A stretch of DNA of 64,000 nucleotides, taken from contig NZ_CP041983.1 in NCBI RefSeq assembly GCF_014522325.1, positions 1,426,001-1,490,000 of the forward strand. The letters run 5' to 3'. The notes under the pieces are model-generated. The model made no database searches. It had not been told where the DNA came from and was given only the letters and a program-made list of their open reading frames with translations. The stretch is from Lactobacillus sp. PV012. Its GTDB lineage: Bacteria > Bacillota > Bacilli > Lactobacillales > Lactobacillaceae. Shown here in pieces: positions 8,096-16,301 of the stretch (the stretch's first letter is position 1; every line of letters starts with the position of its first letter). A program made the translations under genes and the position numbers.

Positions 8096-9364
8096 TTGAT
8101 AACTAATAAAATACAAATGAAAAAGGCCTTTTTGGCCGGAGTCAACATTAATGAGCCTAATTTTGATTACTACATGACTGAATTAGATGAATTGGCTCAA
8201 GCTAATAATTTAGAAGTAGTAGGACAAGCTAGTCAAAATGCCGAAAGCATTGTCGCAGGAACATATTTTGGCAAAGGAAAAGTTAATGAAATTAAGCATT
8301 TAGCCCAAGGCCTTGGAGCAAAAGTTCTCATCATTAATGATGAACTAACTCCTACTCAGATTCGTAATTTAGAATCACTAACTAAACTAGAGGTTCTAGA
8401 TCGCACAGAGTTAATTCTAGAAATTTTTTCAAATCGTGCCAAAAGTCGCCAAGCTAAATTACAAGTCCAACTTGCTCGCCTTCAATATGAATTACCACGC
8501 TTGCACCCATCCGAAAATAATTTGGATCAGCAGCGTGGTGGTGGCGGATTTGCCAACCGTGGTGCTGGTGAAACTAAGCTTGAAATGAATCGTAGAACAA
8601 TTGGAAAGCAAATTAGTGCTATCAAGAAAGAACTTAAAGCTATCACTAGACAAGAAGAGATTAAATCATCAAGACGTAATAATTCAAATCTTCCTAAAGT
8701 TGCCTTAGTTGGTTATACGAATGCTGGTAAATCAACTACAATGAATAACTTATTAGCAACTTTTACTGAAAATTTTGAAAAGAAGCAAGTCTTTGAAAAA
8801 AATATGCTTTTTGCTACCTTAGATACTAGCGTTCGGCGAATTGACTTAAATGATGAATCTAGTTTTATTCTTTCAGATACAGTCGGCTTTATCTCTAAAC
8901 TTCCACATAATTTAGTTGAATCATTTAAAGCTACTCTTCAAGAAGCTAAAGATGCAGATCTTTTAGTAAACGTTGTAGACAGTGCTGATCCAAATATGGT
9001 TCAAATGATTGATACCACCAAAAAAGTCCTGGCAGAATTAGGGATTAGTAATATTCCCATGATTACTGCATACAATAAAGCCGATTTAACCGCTAGAAAC
9101 TTCCCTCAAATTGAAGGAGATGACATTCTTTATTCCGCAAAAGATCCTCATTCAATTAACTTGTTAGCTGATCTAATTACTAAACGTATATTTGCTAGCT
9201 ATGAAAAAATTGATCTCCTCCTACCACTTAACGCTGGTAAAGAAATCTCTTATTTGCATGAACATGGTCAAGTAAGTAAAGAGGATTACCAAGATGATGG
9301 CATTCATGTTAGTGTGCGTTTAAGTCAAAAAGACATGCAAAAATTTAAACAGTACATAAAATAA
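8096..9364 (+). CDS. hflX: GTPase HflX
   Basis: This ribosome-associated GTPase splits stalled or heat-damaged 70S ribosomes. The N-terminal HflX domain (residues 1-110) contains the family stretch GTYFGKGKVNEI. A helical linker has RGGGGFANRGAGETKLE, and the G domain has G1 GYTNAGKST, G3 DTVGF and G4 NKAD. Length (about 422) is normal. The start is ambiguous: a GTG at 8084 opens the frame, but TAGGTGA (8081-8087) is well placed as ribosome site for the in-frame TTG at 8096, which I prefer. An ATG at 8117 has no such site. The gene is monocistronic, between its own promoter and a terminator. Confidence 0.92.
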   Translation: MITNKIQMKKAFLAGVNINEPNFDYYMTELDELAQANNLEVVGQASQNAESIVAGTYFGKGKVNEIKHLAQGLGAKVLIINDELTPTQIRNLESLTKLEVLDRTELILEIFSNRAKSRQAKLQVQLARLQYELPRLHPSENNLDQQRGGGGFANRGAGETKLEMNRRTIGKQISAIKKELKAITRQEEIKSSRRNNSNLPKVALVGYTNAGKSTTMNNLLATFTENFEKKQVFEKNMLFATLDTSVRRIDLNDESSFILSDTVGFISKLPHNLVESFKATLQEAKDADLLVNVVDSADPNMVQMIDTTKKVLAELGISNIPMITAYNKADLTARNFPQIEGDDILYSAKDPHSINLLADLITKRIFASYEKIDLLLPLNAGKEISYLHEHGQVSKEDYQDDGIHVSVRLSQKDMQKFKQYIK

Positions 9365-9391
9365 AAAGTCAGGATTATTTCCTGACTTTTT
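9363..9391. terminator. Bidirectional terminator after hflX
   Basis: AAAAAGTCAGGA (9363-9374) pairs with TCCTGACTTTTT (9380-9391). Its right side overlaps the 3' end of the minus-strand gene that stops at 9375. Confidence 0.88.
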
Positions 9392-9932
9392 TAGTATGTT
9401 GCTTATTCTTCTTTGTTTTCTTAGCATGATGTTTTTTATGGGGCTTATTTTTTACTTTTACTGAGACTACAACACCTGGGCGCATCATCCATCCACTTAA
9501 GACTCCACTTTTGTTAGCCTTGGCGGAATTGTAACCCATATTCATCCCTTCAGTACGAAACTTATATTCCGCATGGGGAGTCAATTGTTCTACATCCGTA
9601 GAAATAACTGCTTTTAACTTCATTCCCTTTACAAACTCCACATAAGCACCAAAGCCACGATAAAAGTTCACTTTTCCCTTTTTAGTTTGATAATAAAAAT
9701 CTATGGTAGTTGTTGAACCAATTTTTCCTTCATTTAGGTACAAATCTGAAAAAGTTTTATGCTTACTACGATATGCTTTTACTGTTTGTCCTGCATAAAC
9801 TGTAATTGATTTTTTTGATTTGTAGAGTTTTAAATTACTGGTAGCAGCACTTGCAGAATTACTAAAGATACAAAGTGGTAAGATAGCAGCAAGTAAAATA
9901 ATTAATATTCTAGAGATAGTTTTCTTTTTCAT
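9375..9932 (-). CDS. Secreted protein with a highly basic C-terminal tail, unknown function
   Basis: This 185-residue protein has a typical signal peptide: KKK, then hydrophobic ILIILLAAILPL, then SASA/A cleavage near residue 29. The body (about 30-160) is rich in short beta-forming stretches and ends with a lysine/histidine-rich tail of about 25 residues (KKHHAKKTKKNKQHTKK). It has no LPXTG motif, so attachment would be electrostatic, for example to teichoic acids. I do not recognise the domain. The last codons form one arm of the shared terminator. Neighbouring genes (L,D-transpeptidase, NlpC/P60) are also envelope genes. Confidence 0.75.
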   Translation of the reverse strand: MKKKTISRILIILLAAILPLCIFSNSASAATSNLKLYKSKKSITVYAGQTVKAYRSKHKTFSDLYLNEGKIGSTTTIDFYYQTKKGKVNFYRGFGAYVEFVKGMKLKAVISTDVEQLTPHAEYKFRTEGMNMGYNSAKANKSGVLSGWMMRPGVVVSVKVKNKPHKKHHAKKTKKNKQHTKKVRK

Positions 9933-9942
9933 AGTTCAAAGT

Positions 9943-9970
9943 AAAAATACGCCTCAACAGCGTATTTTTT
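9943..9970 (-). terminator. Terminator of the L,D-transpeptidase gene
   Basis: AAAAATACGC (9943-9952) pairs with GCGTATTTTTT (9960-9970), just after the transpeptidase stop on the minus strand. Confidence 0.8.
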
Positions 9971-9983
9971 AGTTTAATAAATT

Positions 9984-11173
9984 TTAGTATACAATTACAG
10001 GTTCATGAGTTGAAACATTATCCCAAACACTCTTAATTTCTGCTGGTCGAACGTTTACACACCCATGAGATCCACCTTTAAGATATGCAGTCTTAGACCA
10101 ATCGGTTCTCCAACTTGCATCATGGAAACCACAGCCATCAACAGTAAATGGCATCCAATAACTTACTTTAGAGGCATAGCTTGAACCATCATCATTGGTT
10201 CCTCTTAATACACTAGGAGTTTGCTTATAACCAATGTACCAAACACCAGTTGGTGTAGCATCTGAGTCACCTTTGGAAGTAGTTACAGTACCAGTTACTA
10301 CATCATCTAGCGTAACCACTGGTTTATTATTTTTGTAGATCCATACTTTTTGAGCACTCAATGAAACTACAATATAATCTTTTCCTAAACCATGATTTGC
10401 TGTGATACCATACCCTGTTCCTTCATCAGTAAAGCCATCTCCAAAGATAGTACTTTTACCATCTACAGTTTTAGCACCACTACTCAAGCCATCTTCAATT
10501 GCTTTTACTGCTTGCGGAGTATTAATTGCCCAACCATAACTTTTATTTTGGATAGTAATGGTTTTACCAGTTGGGGTTTTGAAAGGATAAGAGGTACGTA
10601 AAGTATTTACCTTTGAAGCAATAGCTTTAACTTGTTTAGTCAAAGTAGAAGCATCCAAGTAAACATATTTACCATCTTTGTAAGTTACCTTATTTAATAC
10701 ATCTTTAGCTTTAAAAGTATAATCTTTGCCAGCTAATTGATAAGTAGTGCTTCTCTTAGCAAGAGTAGATAATTTTTTGGCAGATTCATCAAGGTCTTGA
10801 CTACCATAATTACGCTTAGTAGCATTTGGCATTCTGGTATATTGTTCATCAAAGTAAGTCTGAATTTGTTTTTTAGTAACCTTTTCTTCTCCTACTTGAC
10901 TATAGATAACTTTTCCATTTTCTAAAGTTACTTGATTTTTACCAAGTTTATTAACTTTTTGTAGGCTTGGTTAACAGTCAACTTACCAACACTTACGTCC
11001 ATAATTTTAACATTTTCATTAAAATGGGACTTGTTATATTCTTGTGCAGCAGCATCTTGTTGAGCTTTTACATGCCCAGCAATTAAGCCTCCAACAACAA
11101 GCACTACTACCAAACCAACTATTGAAATTATCCAGGGAGTATAATTTCTAGCCTTTGGCATTTTCTCATTCAT
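9984..11173 (-). pseudogene. L,D-transpeptidase (YkuD) with PG-binding domain, frameshifted
   Basis: Two frames together encode one membrane-anchored L,D-transpeptidase of about 396 residues. The first (11173-10928) gives an N-terminal anchor with a transmembrane helix (IISIVGLVVVLVVGGLIAG) and the start of a YkuD-associated peptidoglycan-binding domain. The second frame continues without a break in similarity (NKLGKNQVTLENGK, no start codon needed) through residues now opening at 10832. It ends with the YkuD catalytic domain, whose GGSHGCVNVRP includes the active-site Cys, plus the upstream FHDASW histidine. The switch needs one extra A in the A5 tract (T5 at 10956-10960 on the plus strand). 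The cause may be genuine inactivation, a sequence error, or slippage. Intact, it would make 3-3 crosslinks or anchor proteins to the wall. Confidence 0.85.
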
Positions 11174-11305
11174 TATTCTTCTACCTTCTTTAAATCAATT
11201 CTACTTAGTCAACAATTTACGCTCTCATAGAACTTTTCTTTCCAGAATTTGTTTCTGATGTAGTTCATTATACCATCTCAAGCTAAGCAAGAATAGAGAT
11301 ACAGT

Positions 11306-11341
11306 AAAAAAGACCACTGATCGCATCGCCCAGTGGTCTTT
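11306..11341 (-). terminator. Terminator of the NlpC/P60 gene
   Basis: AAAGACCACTG (11309-11319) pairs with CAGTGGTCTTT (11331-11341), with a T-tract on the minus strand (A-run 11306-11311), just after the P60 stop at 11351. Confidence 0.88.
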
Positions 11342-11350
11342 CTCTATTCA

Positions 11351-12079
11351 TTAAAGTACACGCACTCCGTATGATGGGTAGAAGTAGCTACTAATAGTAG
11401 CAGTAGTTACATTTTGACCTGGTTGTGGAGCATGAATGTATTGGTTGTTACCTAAGTAAATACCTACGTGGTAGTTACCCCAGAATACTAAATCACCTGG
11501 TTTTAAGTTTGAAATAGAAACTCTCTTACCAGCATTTAATTGTACATAAGTTGTACGACCAATATTCTTACCAGCAGCTTTGCTAAATACATAGGAAGTA
11601 AGTCCTGAGCAGTCAAAGCTAGATGGACCAGTAGCACCCCATACGTAAGGTTTACCAATTTGTTTCTTGGCTAAGTTAATAACTTTTTGAGCAACAGCTG
11701 AAGTATTAGTAGTGGTTGCTGCTGGAGCTTGAGAAACAGCTTTAACTGCCTTTTTCTTAGGCTTAGTCTTAGTTACAGTGTAAGTTGCGTCCTTTTCAGA
11801 TACCCAAGCATCAGTTCCGATCTTGTACCAATGAACACCAGTTGAATCAACGGCATTATCAGTTACCTTATAAGTAGAACCAACTGCTAAAACTTTTGCA
11901 GTAGCTTTGCCGTGGTTGTATGAAGAACTGGCATTAACTTGTTTGTTAATCTTAACAGTCTTCTTTGTAGCTGCTTGCACATTGTGATGAGAAGCATCAT
12001 TGTGTGAAGTAACTGCTACACCGGTTAAAGTTAAAGCAGCTGCGGCAGATAATTTGATAAAGTGACGTTTGATATTCAA
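11351..12079 (-). CDS. Secreted NlpC/P60 peptidoglycan endopeptidase
   Basis: This 242-residue wall hydrolase cleaves stem-peptide bonds (family activity: D-Glu-L-Lys/DAP). A signal peptide (cut near VQAA, residue 37) is followed by an SH3/SLAP-like domain (about 40-100), a Lys/Ala/Thr linker (about 103-127) and a C-terminal NlpC/P60 domain. The catalytic triad is visible: Cys157 (FDCSGL), His204 (YHVGIY) and His216 (YIHAP). It stands alone with its own promoter region and terminator. A direct repeat TGTAAC-N5-TGTAAC upstream matches the known WalR (YycF) box, fitting WalRK control of growth-linked hydrolases. Confidence 0.93.
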   Translation of the reverse strand: MNIKRHFIKLSAAAALTLTGVAVTSHNDASHHNVQAATKKTVKINKQVNASSSYNHGKATAKVLAVGSTYKVTDNAVDSTGVHWYKIGTDAWVSEKDATYTVTKTKPKKKAVKAVSQAPAATTTNTSAVAQKVINLAKKQIGKPYVWGATGPSSFDCSGLTSYVFSKAAGKNIGRTTYVQLNAGKRVSISNLKPGDLVFWGNYHVGIYLGNNQYIHAPQPGQNVTTATISSYFYPSYGVRVL

Positions 12080-12168
12080 AAAAATTCCTCCAAATAGGTT
12101 AGTTAAATTTGTAAATTTGTTTAAATTCGTAATTTCTTAATTGACAATTTTCATTGTAGACGTTCTTT

Positions 12169-12185
12169 GTTACAAAACTGTTACA
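12169..12185 (-). promoter_or_regulatory. WalR-like box upstream of the NlpC/P60 gene
   Basis: On the minus strand TGTAAC-N5-TGTAAC (plus-strand GTTACA at 12169-12174 and 12180-12185) matches the published WalR/YycF consensus TGTWAH-N5-TGTWAH. Two further TGTAAT half-sites lie upstream (12202-12207 and 12222-12227, 20 bases apart). A possible -10 TACAAT (12159-12154) lacks a good -35, as expected for an activated promoter. Confidence 0.6.
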
Positions 12186-12252
12186 AACATAAACCGAGCT
12201 AATTACAAAAAGCCATAAAAAATTACAAATAGATAGCAATTTTTTCAAATAT

Positions 12253-12816
12253 TCATGATTCGCTCTTTTTGAGCTTATTAATTACTTTATCAAGAGCAAT
12301 CTTTGTTTCTTCCCAGTCATTATTTTCTAACATATGAGCTTTCTCGGCTAACTCATTATTTAAATGTAAATCTCTTTTAAACTCCGCACTAGATAATCGT
12401 TTTTTAATTTCCACAACATCATCACCACGTTCGAGCAAGCGTTGCGTCAAAATTTGCGGCTCATTGACGGTTAAATAGATGAAATAAACTTTATCTCTTA
12501 AAGCATCTAAATATGACTTTACTCCATCTGTTTCAACTATTAGTGAAACAAGATCATTTTTTTCCCAGGCGCGTTTTAAAGCTTCTTTACTTGAGCCGTA
12601 TTGATAGTCACCATATTTCACATGTTCAAAAAAGTGTAGTTTTTCAAAACTTTCATCACTTTCAAAGTAATAAGATTTTCCATCTACTTCTCCTTTTCTT
12701 TTAGGTCTTGTGGTATGAGTCACTACCCTAGGAATTTGATATTTTTCTTGCAAGTATTGCGACACCGTTGTCTTCCCTACACCACTTGGTCCCGCAATAA
12801 TGATAATTCTACGCAA
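12253..12816 (-). CDS. Guanylate-kinase-family protein
   Basis: This 187-residue P-loop kinase has Walker A AGPSGVGKTT at residues 8-17. The GMP-binding region follows, with THTTRPKRKGEVDGKSYYF near residue 33 and YGSSKEAL near residue 73. The acidic VDG..Y pattern of guanylate kinase is present, but much of the rest differs from housekeeping Gmk. Lactobacilli often carry such a second homologue, so its substrate may not be GMP. It diverges from the DUF2187 gene across an 80-base gap holding an 8-bp-arm inverted repeat. Confidence 0.75.
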   Translation of the reverse strand: MRRIIIIAGPSGVGKTTVSQYLQEKYQIPRVVTHTTRPKRKGEVDGKSYYFESDESFEKLHFFEHVKYGDYQYGSSKEALKRAWEKNDLVSLIVETDGVKSYLDALRDKVYFIYLTVNEPQILTQRLLERGDDVVEIKKRLSSAEFKRDLHLNNELAEKAHMLENNDWEETKIALDKVINKLKKSES

Positions 12817-12834
12817 GCTACTACCCCTCTTTCT

Positions 12835-12866
12835 TGAAATACGATATTATATATATTAGTATTTCA
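12835..12866. promoter_or_regulatory. Inverted repeat between divergent genes
   Basis: TGAAATAC (12835-12842) and GTATTTCA (12859-12866) flank an AT-only spacer containing TATTATATATATTA. Placed between the guanylate-kinase-like and DUF2187 genes, it probably contains overlapping -10 boxes and may be an operator. Confidence 0.4.
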
Positions 12867-12908
12867 GTGTTATTGAACACAAGAATTTTTTGAAAAAAGG
12901 TGTTAATT

Positions 12909-13199
12909 ATGAAAAAATCTGAAGTTAAATTAGGACAAATTGTCGCTGCTACTTCTGAAGAAGAATTAAAATATCCTTTTGAAGGAAAAGTAGATAAAAT
13001 TTATGAGAACTCTGCTTTGCTTGCAATTACCTCTTACGATCCTAAAGATGAAACTGCTGTTAGTGAATTAAATCATAAGATGGTTGTTAACTTTAAAAAA
13101 TTGAAAAAAGTTAAAGCTCCTGCTAAAACAAAAGTAGCAGCTACAAATGATATCAAAGTTTCAAAAGTTGATGAAGATGATAAAAAATCTTCTAAGTAA
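12909..13199 (+). CDS. Small DUF2187-type protein
   Basis: This 96-residue cytoplasmic protein is unlikely to be an enzyme. Residues 1-60 (KLGQIVAATSEEE, FEGKVDKIYENSALL) look like the small KOW/SH3-like DUF2187 fold, followed by a charged Lys-rich tail ending DEDDKKSSK. The ATG at 12909 is preferred over an in-frame GTG at 12900, because AAAAAAGG ends at 12900, correctly spaced for the ATG. A perfect terminator follows. Function is unknown; the fold suggests nucleic-acid or ribosome association. Confidence 0.75.
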   Translation: MKKSEVKLGQIVAATSEEELKYPFEGKVDKIYENSALLAITSYDPKDETAVSELNHKMVVNFKKLKKVKAPAKTKVAATNDIKVSKVDEDDKKSSK

Positions 13200-13202
13200 T
13201 TT

Positions 13203-13230
13203 AAAAGAGCAAGAATTCTCTTGCTCTTTT
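13203..13230 (+). terminator. Terminator after the DUF2187 gene
   Basis: AAAAGAGCAAGA (13203-13214) pairs with TCTTGCTCTTTT (13219-13230) around a 4-base loop. Confidence 0.9.
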
Positions 13231-13252
13231 GTTATAAAAGGAATTCAATTTT

Positions 13253-14779
13253 ATGCAAAAAAAAATTCAGAAATTTTTATTTTGGTTTATTTTAATTCAA
13301 CCCTTTTTAGATTTCTACTGGCTTAATACTCCTCCACTATCAGAAATCTTACCTTTTTCGTTTCCAACCATCATTCGAATCATTGGAATTATATTTTTGG
13401 CAGGGATGTATTTAAGTAAAAAACAAAGCTGGCGACTTCTTAAGCGGCAATGGTGGATAATTGGTTACTTGATTATCCTTACTCTGTACTGTATATGTCA
13501 CTTAGTACATGTAGCTCAATTTAAGTCACTTTCAGCAACTAGCTATCATTACTCACTAACTGCAGAAATTTTCTATCTTGTTAGAATGTTTTTACCGTTA
13601 ATAGTTTTATACATTACTAAATATTTAAAATTCAGCGAGCAAACTATTGAGCACCTAGTACAAATTTTAGTAGGAACTTTTTCGGGAATAATTGTAATTA
13701 CCAATCTTTTAGTAATTTCTTTACGCTCTTATGGTGATGGGCGAATTGGTGCTAACTTTTTTGCGTGGTTTACTCCCCACTACCTTTCCTACACTTTAAC
13801 TGCTTCAAAAGGATTTTTTTACTTTGCTAATACCCTATCTGCTATCTTATTTATGCTAGCAGCTTTAATGATTTACTTTTTTATCAAAAATTTCAATTGG
13901 ATCAATGGAATTTTGGTATTTTTATTAGGTTGGAGCATGTTGATGCTGGGGACTAAAACTTCAACTCTTGGTTTTATTATTGTCCTTGCAGCTTGGTTTA
14001 TTCTTTATTTTATTCATGCTTTTATCTTTAAAAATATTCACTTTTCTTGGAAAATTATTACTTGTCTAATTGCACTTGGAGGAATTTACTTAGCTATTAT
14101 TCCTGCTAGTCCAATGATTGCTCGTCAAAAGGCTGATGCGATGATGTTAGAGCGTGAAAAGGGAACAAAATACAGTGAACCTGTCCTTAATAAGAAATTA
14201 GCTACCGGTCTTAAAAAGACTAAAACAAAATCTGAGCGAGAGCAGTATTTAAAGTCTTTCATTAAGGAAAACTACCGCCACTACAGCTTAGATGAAAAAT
14301 TTGTCAAAAAATCATACTCCTATAAAAATGATCCTGAATTTTGGTATAGTTTGATGACCGGGACTTCAACCTTAACTCGCCTTAACAACCGTTTTACTGA
14401 ACAAGCAATGTTAAATCAGGTTGTAAAATATAACAACAATTCCGGCGACCGCTGGCTAGGAATTTCCTATGCTCGGACTTCTAATATTTTCAATTTGGAA
14501 CGCGATTTTATTTATCAATCCTACAGTTTAGGTTGGATAGGAGCAATCCTATTTCTTGGAATATATATTATTAGTGAAATTTACGCTCTTATTGCCTGGG
14601 TCAACAATAAAAATAATCATAAATTATTAAATTCAGCTCTGTTACTGGCAAATGGAATTTGCTTAGTGGCTGCCTTTTATTCAGGAAATGTGATGGACTT
14701 TTTAACCGCAACTATTTTATTAGGATTTTTCACCGGTTATATGTTAAGTTTAATTACAAAAAAAGAATCTGCAGACTGA
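13253..14779 (+). CDS. O-antigen ligase/polysaccharide polymerase-like membrane protein
   Basis: This 508-residue protein has about eleven hydrophobic segments and one large extracytoplasmic loop (about residues 285-430, rich in Lys/Tyr/Arg). That is the topology of Wzy polymerases and O-antigen ligases, acting on lipid-linked glycans. Its stop codon is now the TGA supplied by the first bases of the inserted IS element. Without the element the frame would end at the TAA at 16276-16278 directly after the same last Asp codon, so the protein is unchanged (ending KKESAD). Its terminator, however, is split. No other polysaccharide genes are adjacent, so the glycan is unknown. Confidence 0.8.
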   Translation: MQKKIQKFLFWFILIQPFLDFYWLNTPPLSEILPFSFPTIIRIIGIIFLAGMYLSKKQSWRLLKRQWWIIGYLIILTLYCICHLVHVAQFKSLSATSYHYSLTAEIFYLVRMFLPLIVLYITKYLKFSEQTIEHLVQILVGTFSGIIVITNLLVISLRSYGDGRIGANFFAWFTPHYLSYTLTASKGFFYFANTLSAILFMLAALMIYFFIKNFNWINGILVFLLGWSMLMLGTKTSTLGFIIVLAAWFILYFIHAFIFKNIHFSWKIITCLIALGGIYLAIIPASPMIARQKADAMMLEREKGTKYSEPVLNKKLATGLKKTKTKSEREQYLKSFIKENYRHYSLDEKFVKKSYSYKNDPEFWYSLMTGTSTLTRLNNRFTEQAMLNQVVKYNNNSGDRWLGISYARTSNIFNLERDFIYQSYSLGWIGAILFLGIYIISEIYALIAWVNNKNNHKLLNSALLLANGICLVAAFYSGNVMDFLTATILLGFFTGYMLSLITKKESAD

Positions 14780-14813
14780 AGTGCCATAAGAAAGTTAGAC
14801 ACTTTATAAAATT

Positions 14814-15659
14814 TTAAATACTTGATAATACACGATTTCTGTATTTTACAGGAGTCGTGTATTTTAATTTATTGGAACGACGAATATTATTAAACCAAGT
14901 GACATACTTACTTAACACTTGCTTCATCTCTTCAAGAGAGCCAATCTTAAGTCGATTTAGGCATTCTCTTTTCATTAGGTTGAATATAGTTTCACCTGGC
15001 GCATTATCATGACAATTTCCTTTTCTAGACATGCTTTGTGTAATATTCATTTCTTTAAGACGGGCTTGATAACCAGCATTTTGATATTGAAAACCTTGAT
15101 CAGAATGTAAAATTGGTCGTGCATCTTTTGGTAAATTTACTTCAAGTTCATCAAGCATCCTATAAATAGTCTTCATCTCAGGAGAGTAACTAACTGCACA
15201 AGCCAGTATTTCCAGAGATGCTTCATCAACTATTGGTGAAATATAGACTTTTTTGCCATTAGTTAATTTGTATTCTGTTACATCGGTATGCAAGACCTTA
15301 TAAGGGATAGTCTCATCAAAGATCTGATTAAGAATATTAGGAGCCTTTTTGCCAACGCTACCTTTATAAGAACTGTACTTAGCTGTATTCTTATGATAAA
15401 TCATGGTTTTAATACCCATATCACGCATAATTTTACGAACAGTTTCCTTAGCAAGATTGATACCAGTATCTTTTAAAGCGCCCCAAATACGCCGATAACC
15501 GTATGTTTCATTACTTTCATCATAATAAATATGATTAATTTCTTTCTTAACTTTAGCGTATCTATCGCACTTATTAATTCGATTTTTTAAGTTATCATAA
15601 TATGTTTTTCGATTAAGCTTAAGCAGACTAAATAAGGTATTCAGCTTTACAGTTGGCAC
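14814..15659 (-). CDS. IS3-family transposase OrfB (DDE integrase domain)
   Basis: These 281 residues form the catalytic half of the transposase: an HTH_21-like start (YDNLKNRINKCDRY), then the rve integrase fold. The DDE triad is visible in LHTDVTEY, LHSDQGFQYQ and NAPGETIFN. The visible start is GTG at 15659, but the frame is open upstream into orfA (TLIIKDIRAKV), so the active product should be an OrfAB fusion made by -1 frameshifting. Its 3' end contains a hairpin (14827-14863). Confidence 0.93.
   Translation of the reverse strand: MPTVKLNTLFSLLKLNRKTYYDNLKNRINKCDRYAKVKKEINHIYYDESNETYGYRRIWGALKDTGINLAKETVRKIMRDMGIKTMIYHKNTAKYSSYKGSVGKKAPNILNQIFDETIPYKVLHTDVTEYKLTNGKKVYISPIVDEASLEILACAVSYSPEMKTIYRMLDELEVNLPKDARPILHSDQGFQYQNAGYQARLKEMNITQSMSRKGNCHDNAPGETIFNLMKRECLNRLKIGSLEEMKQVLSKYVTWFNNIRRSNKLKYTTPVKYRNRVLSSI
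14827..14863 (+). terminator. Hairpin at the IS left end, possible terminator
   Basis: AATACACGA (14827-14835) pairs with TCGTGTATT (14855-14863), with an inner stem CTGTA/TACAG (14839-14843, 14847-14851) and T-rich bases after. It may stop transcripts from the interrupted upstream gene entering the transposase. Confidence 0.5.
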
Positions 15660-15682
15660 TTTAGCCCGAATATCCTTGATAA

Positions 15683-16219
15683 TTAGCGTTTTTTCTTTGT
15701 TGGATAGCGAGGATAACGGGCAGCCACTTTTTTTAAGACAAGATTCTCCAGTTTTAATTTTTCGATTTCCGCTTCTTGTTTAATAATCTTCTCTTCATAT
15801 TTTTGCTTCTCACTAAGTTTTATCTTTTGAGCTTGTTTCTTTTTAGGTTTCTTAGGCATTTTGGATGGATGTCCTTTCTGCTTAGGAAGTAAACCAGCCA
15901 TACCTTCTTTTTTAAATTTATTAACCCAAGTGTAAACCTGAGAAGAATTTATATTGAACTTGGCAGCTACCGGAGTTATTCCTAAATTAGGATTATTTAA
16001 ATAATAGCGTACCACATTTAACTTAAACTCAGGAGAATAGTTCATCTTCTTATGTTTAATTTTAAGAGATTCAAGGCCATTTTCATCAGCCTGATGAATC
16101 CATTTATATACCATAGAGTAAGGAATATTGTACTTTCTACTTAATCCCTTTATTGAATCTTGATGATTAAAGAATTCAGAAACAATCTTAATTTTGAACC
16201 CATTAGAATATTTAGTCAT
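15683..16219 (-). CDS. IS3-family OrfA (helix-turn-helix protein)
   Basis: This 178-residue DNA-binding half of the transposase has two helix-turn-helix repeats: residues about 10-50 (GLSRKYNIPYSMVYKWI) and 60-100 (VAAKFNINSSQVYTWV). A basic linker and a leucine-rich coiled coil follow (KQEAEIEKLKLENLVLK). The ATG at 16219 is chosen because GAGG lies just upstream; the frame is open further but would begin outside the IS. It ends AAG AAA AAA CGC TAA. The A6 run (T6 at 15689-15694 on the plus strand) is the likely -1 slip site into orfB. Confidence 0.92.
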   Translation of the reverse strand: MTKYSNGFKIKIVSEFFNHQDSIKGLSRKYNIPYSMVYKWIHQADENGLESLKIKHKKMNYSPEFKLNVVRYYLNNPNLGITPVAAKFNINSSQVYTWVNKFKKEGMAGLLPKQKGHPSKMPKKPKKKQAQKIKLSEKQKYEEKIIKQEAEIEKLKLENLVLKKVAARYPRYPTKKKR

Positions 16220-16301
16220 AAAAAATACCTCACAATCGTTAGATCTATGTCTAACAATTATGAGGCACTTCAGACTAAGCAGATTCTTTTTTATGCTCAA
16301 A

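Larger units (their letters stand above)
14777..16272 (-). mobile_element. Intact IS3-family (IS150-like) insertion sequence, 1496 bp
   Basis: The ends are imperfect inverted repeats of about 26 bp, beginning TGAAGTGCC and sharing GTTAGACA at the inner side, with the TG...CA termini typical of IS3. A 3-bp target duplication GAC flanks it (14774-14776 and 16273-16275). Both orfA and orfB are open with intact motifs, and the two frames are joined by a -1 slip over six A's, so the element is probably functional. It sits in the loop of a terminator hairpin. Confidence 0.93.
14759..16292. other. Bidirectional terminator split by the IS element
   Basis: AAAAAAGAATCTGC (14759-14772) and GCAGATTCTTTTTT (16279-16292) are exact complements. 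Removing the IS and one copy of its GAC duplication leaves a 7-base loop (AGACTAA) between them, a perfect terminator serving two convergent genes. The insertion separates the arms by about 1.5 kb. Confidence 0.85.

Noticed and set aside
16220..16300. N-terminal extension of OrfA beginning outside the IS
   Set aside because: The extension starts in flanking DNA, has no ribosome site, and a GAGG lies just before the internal ATG at 16219.
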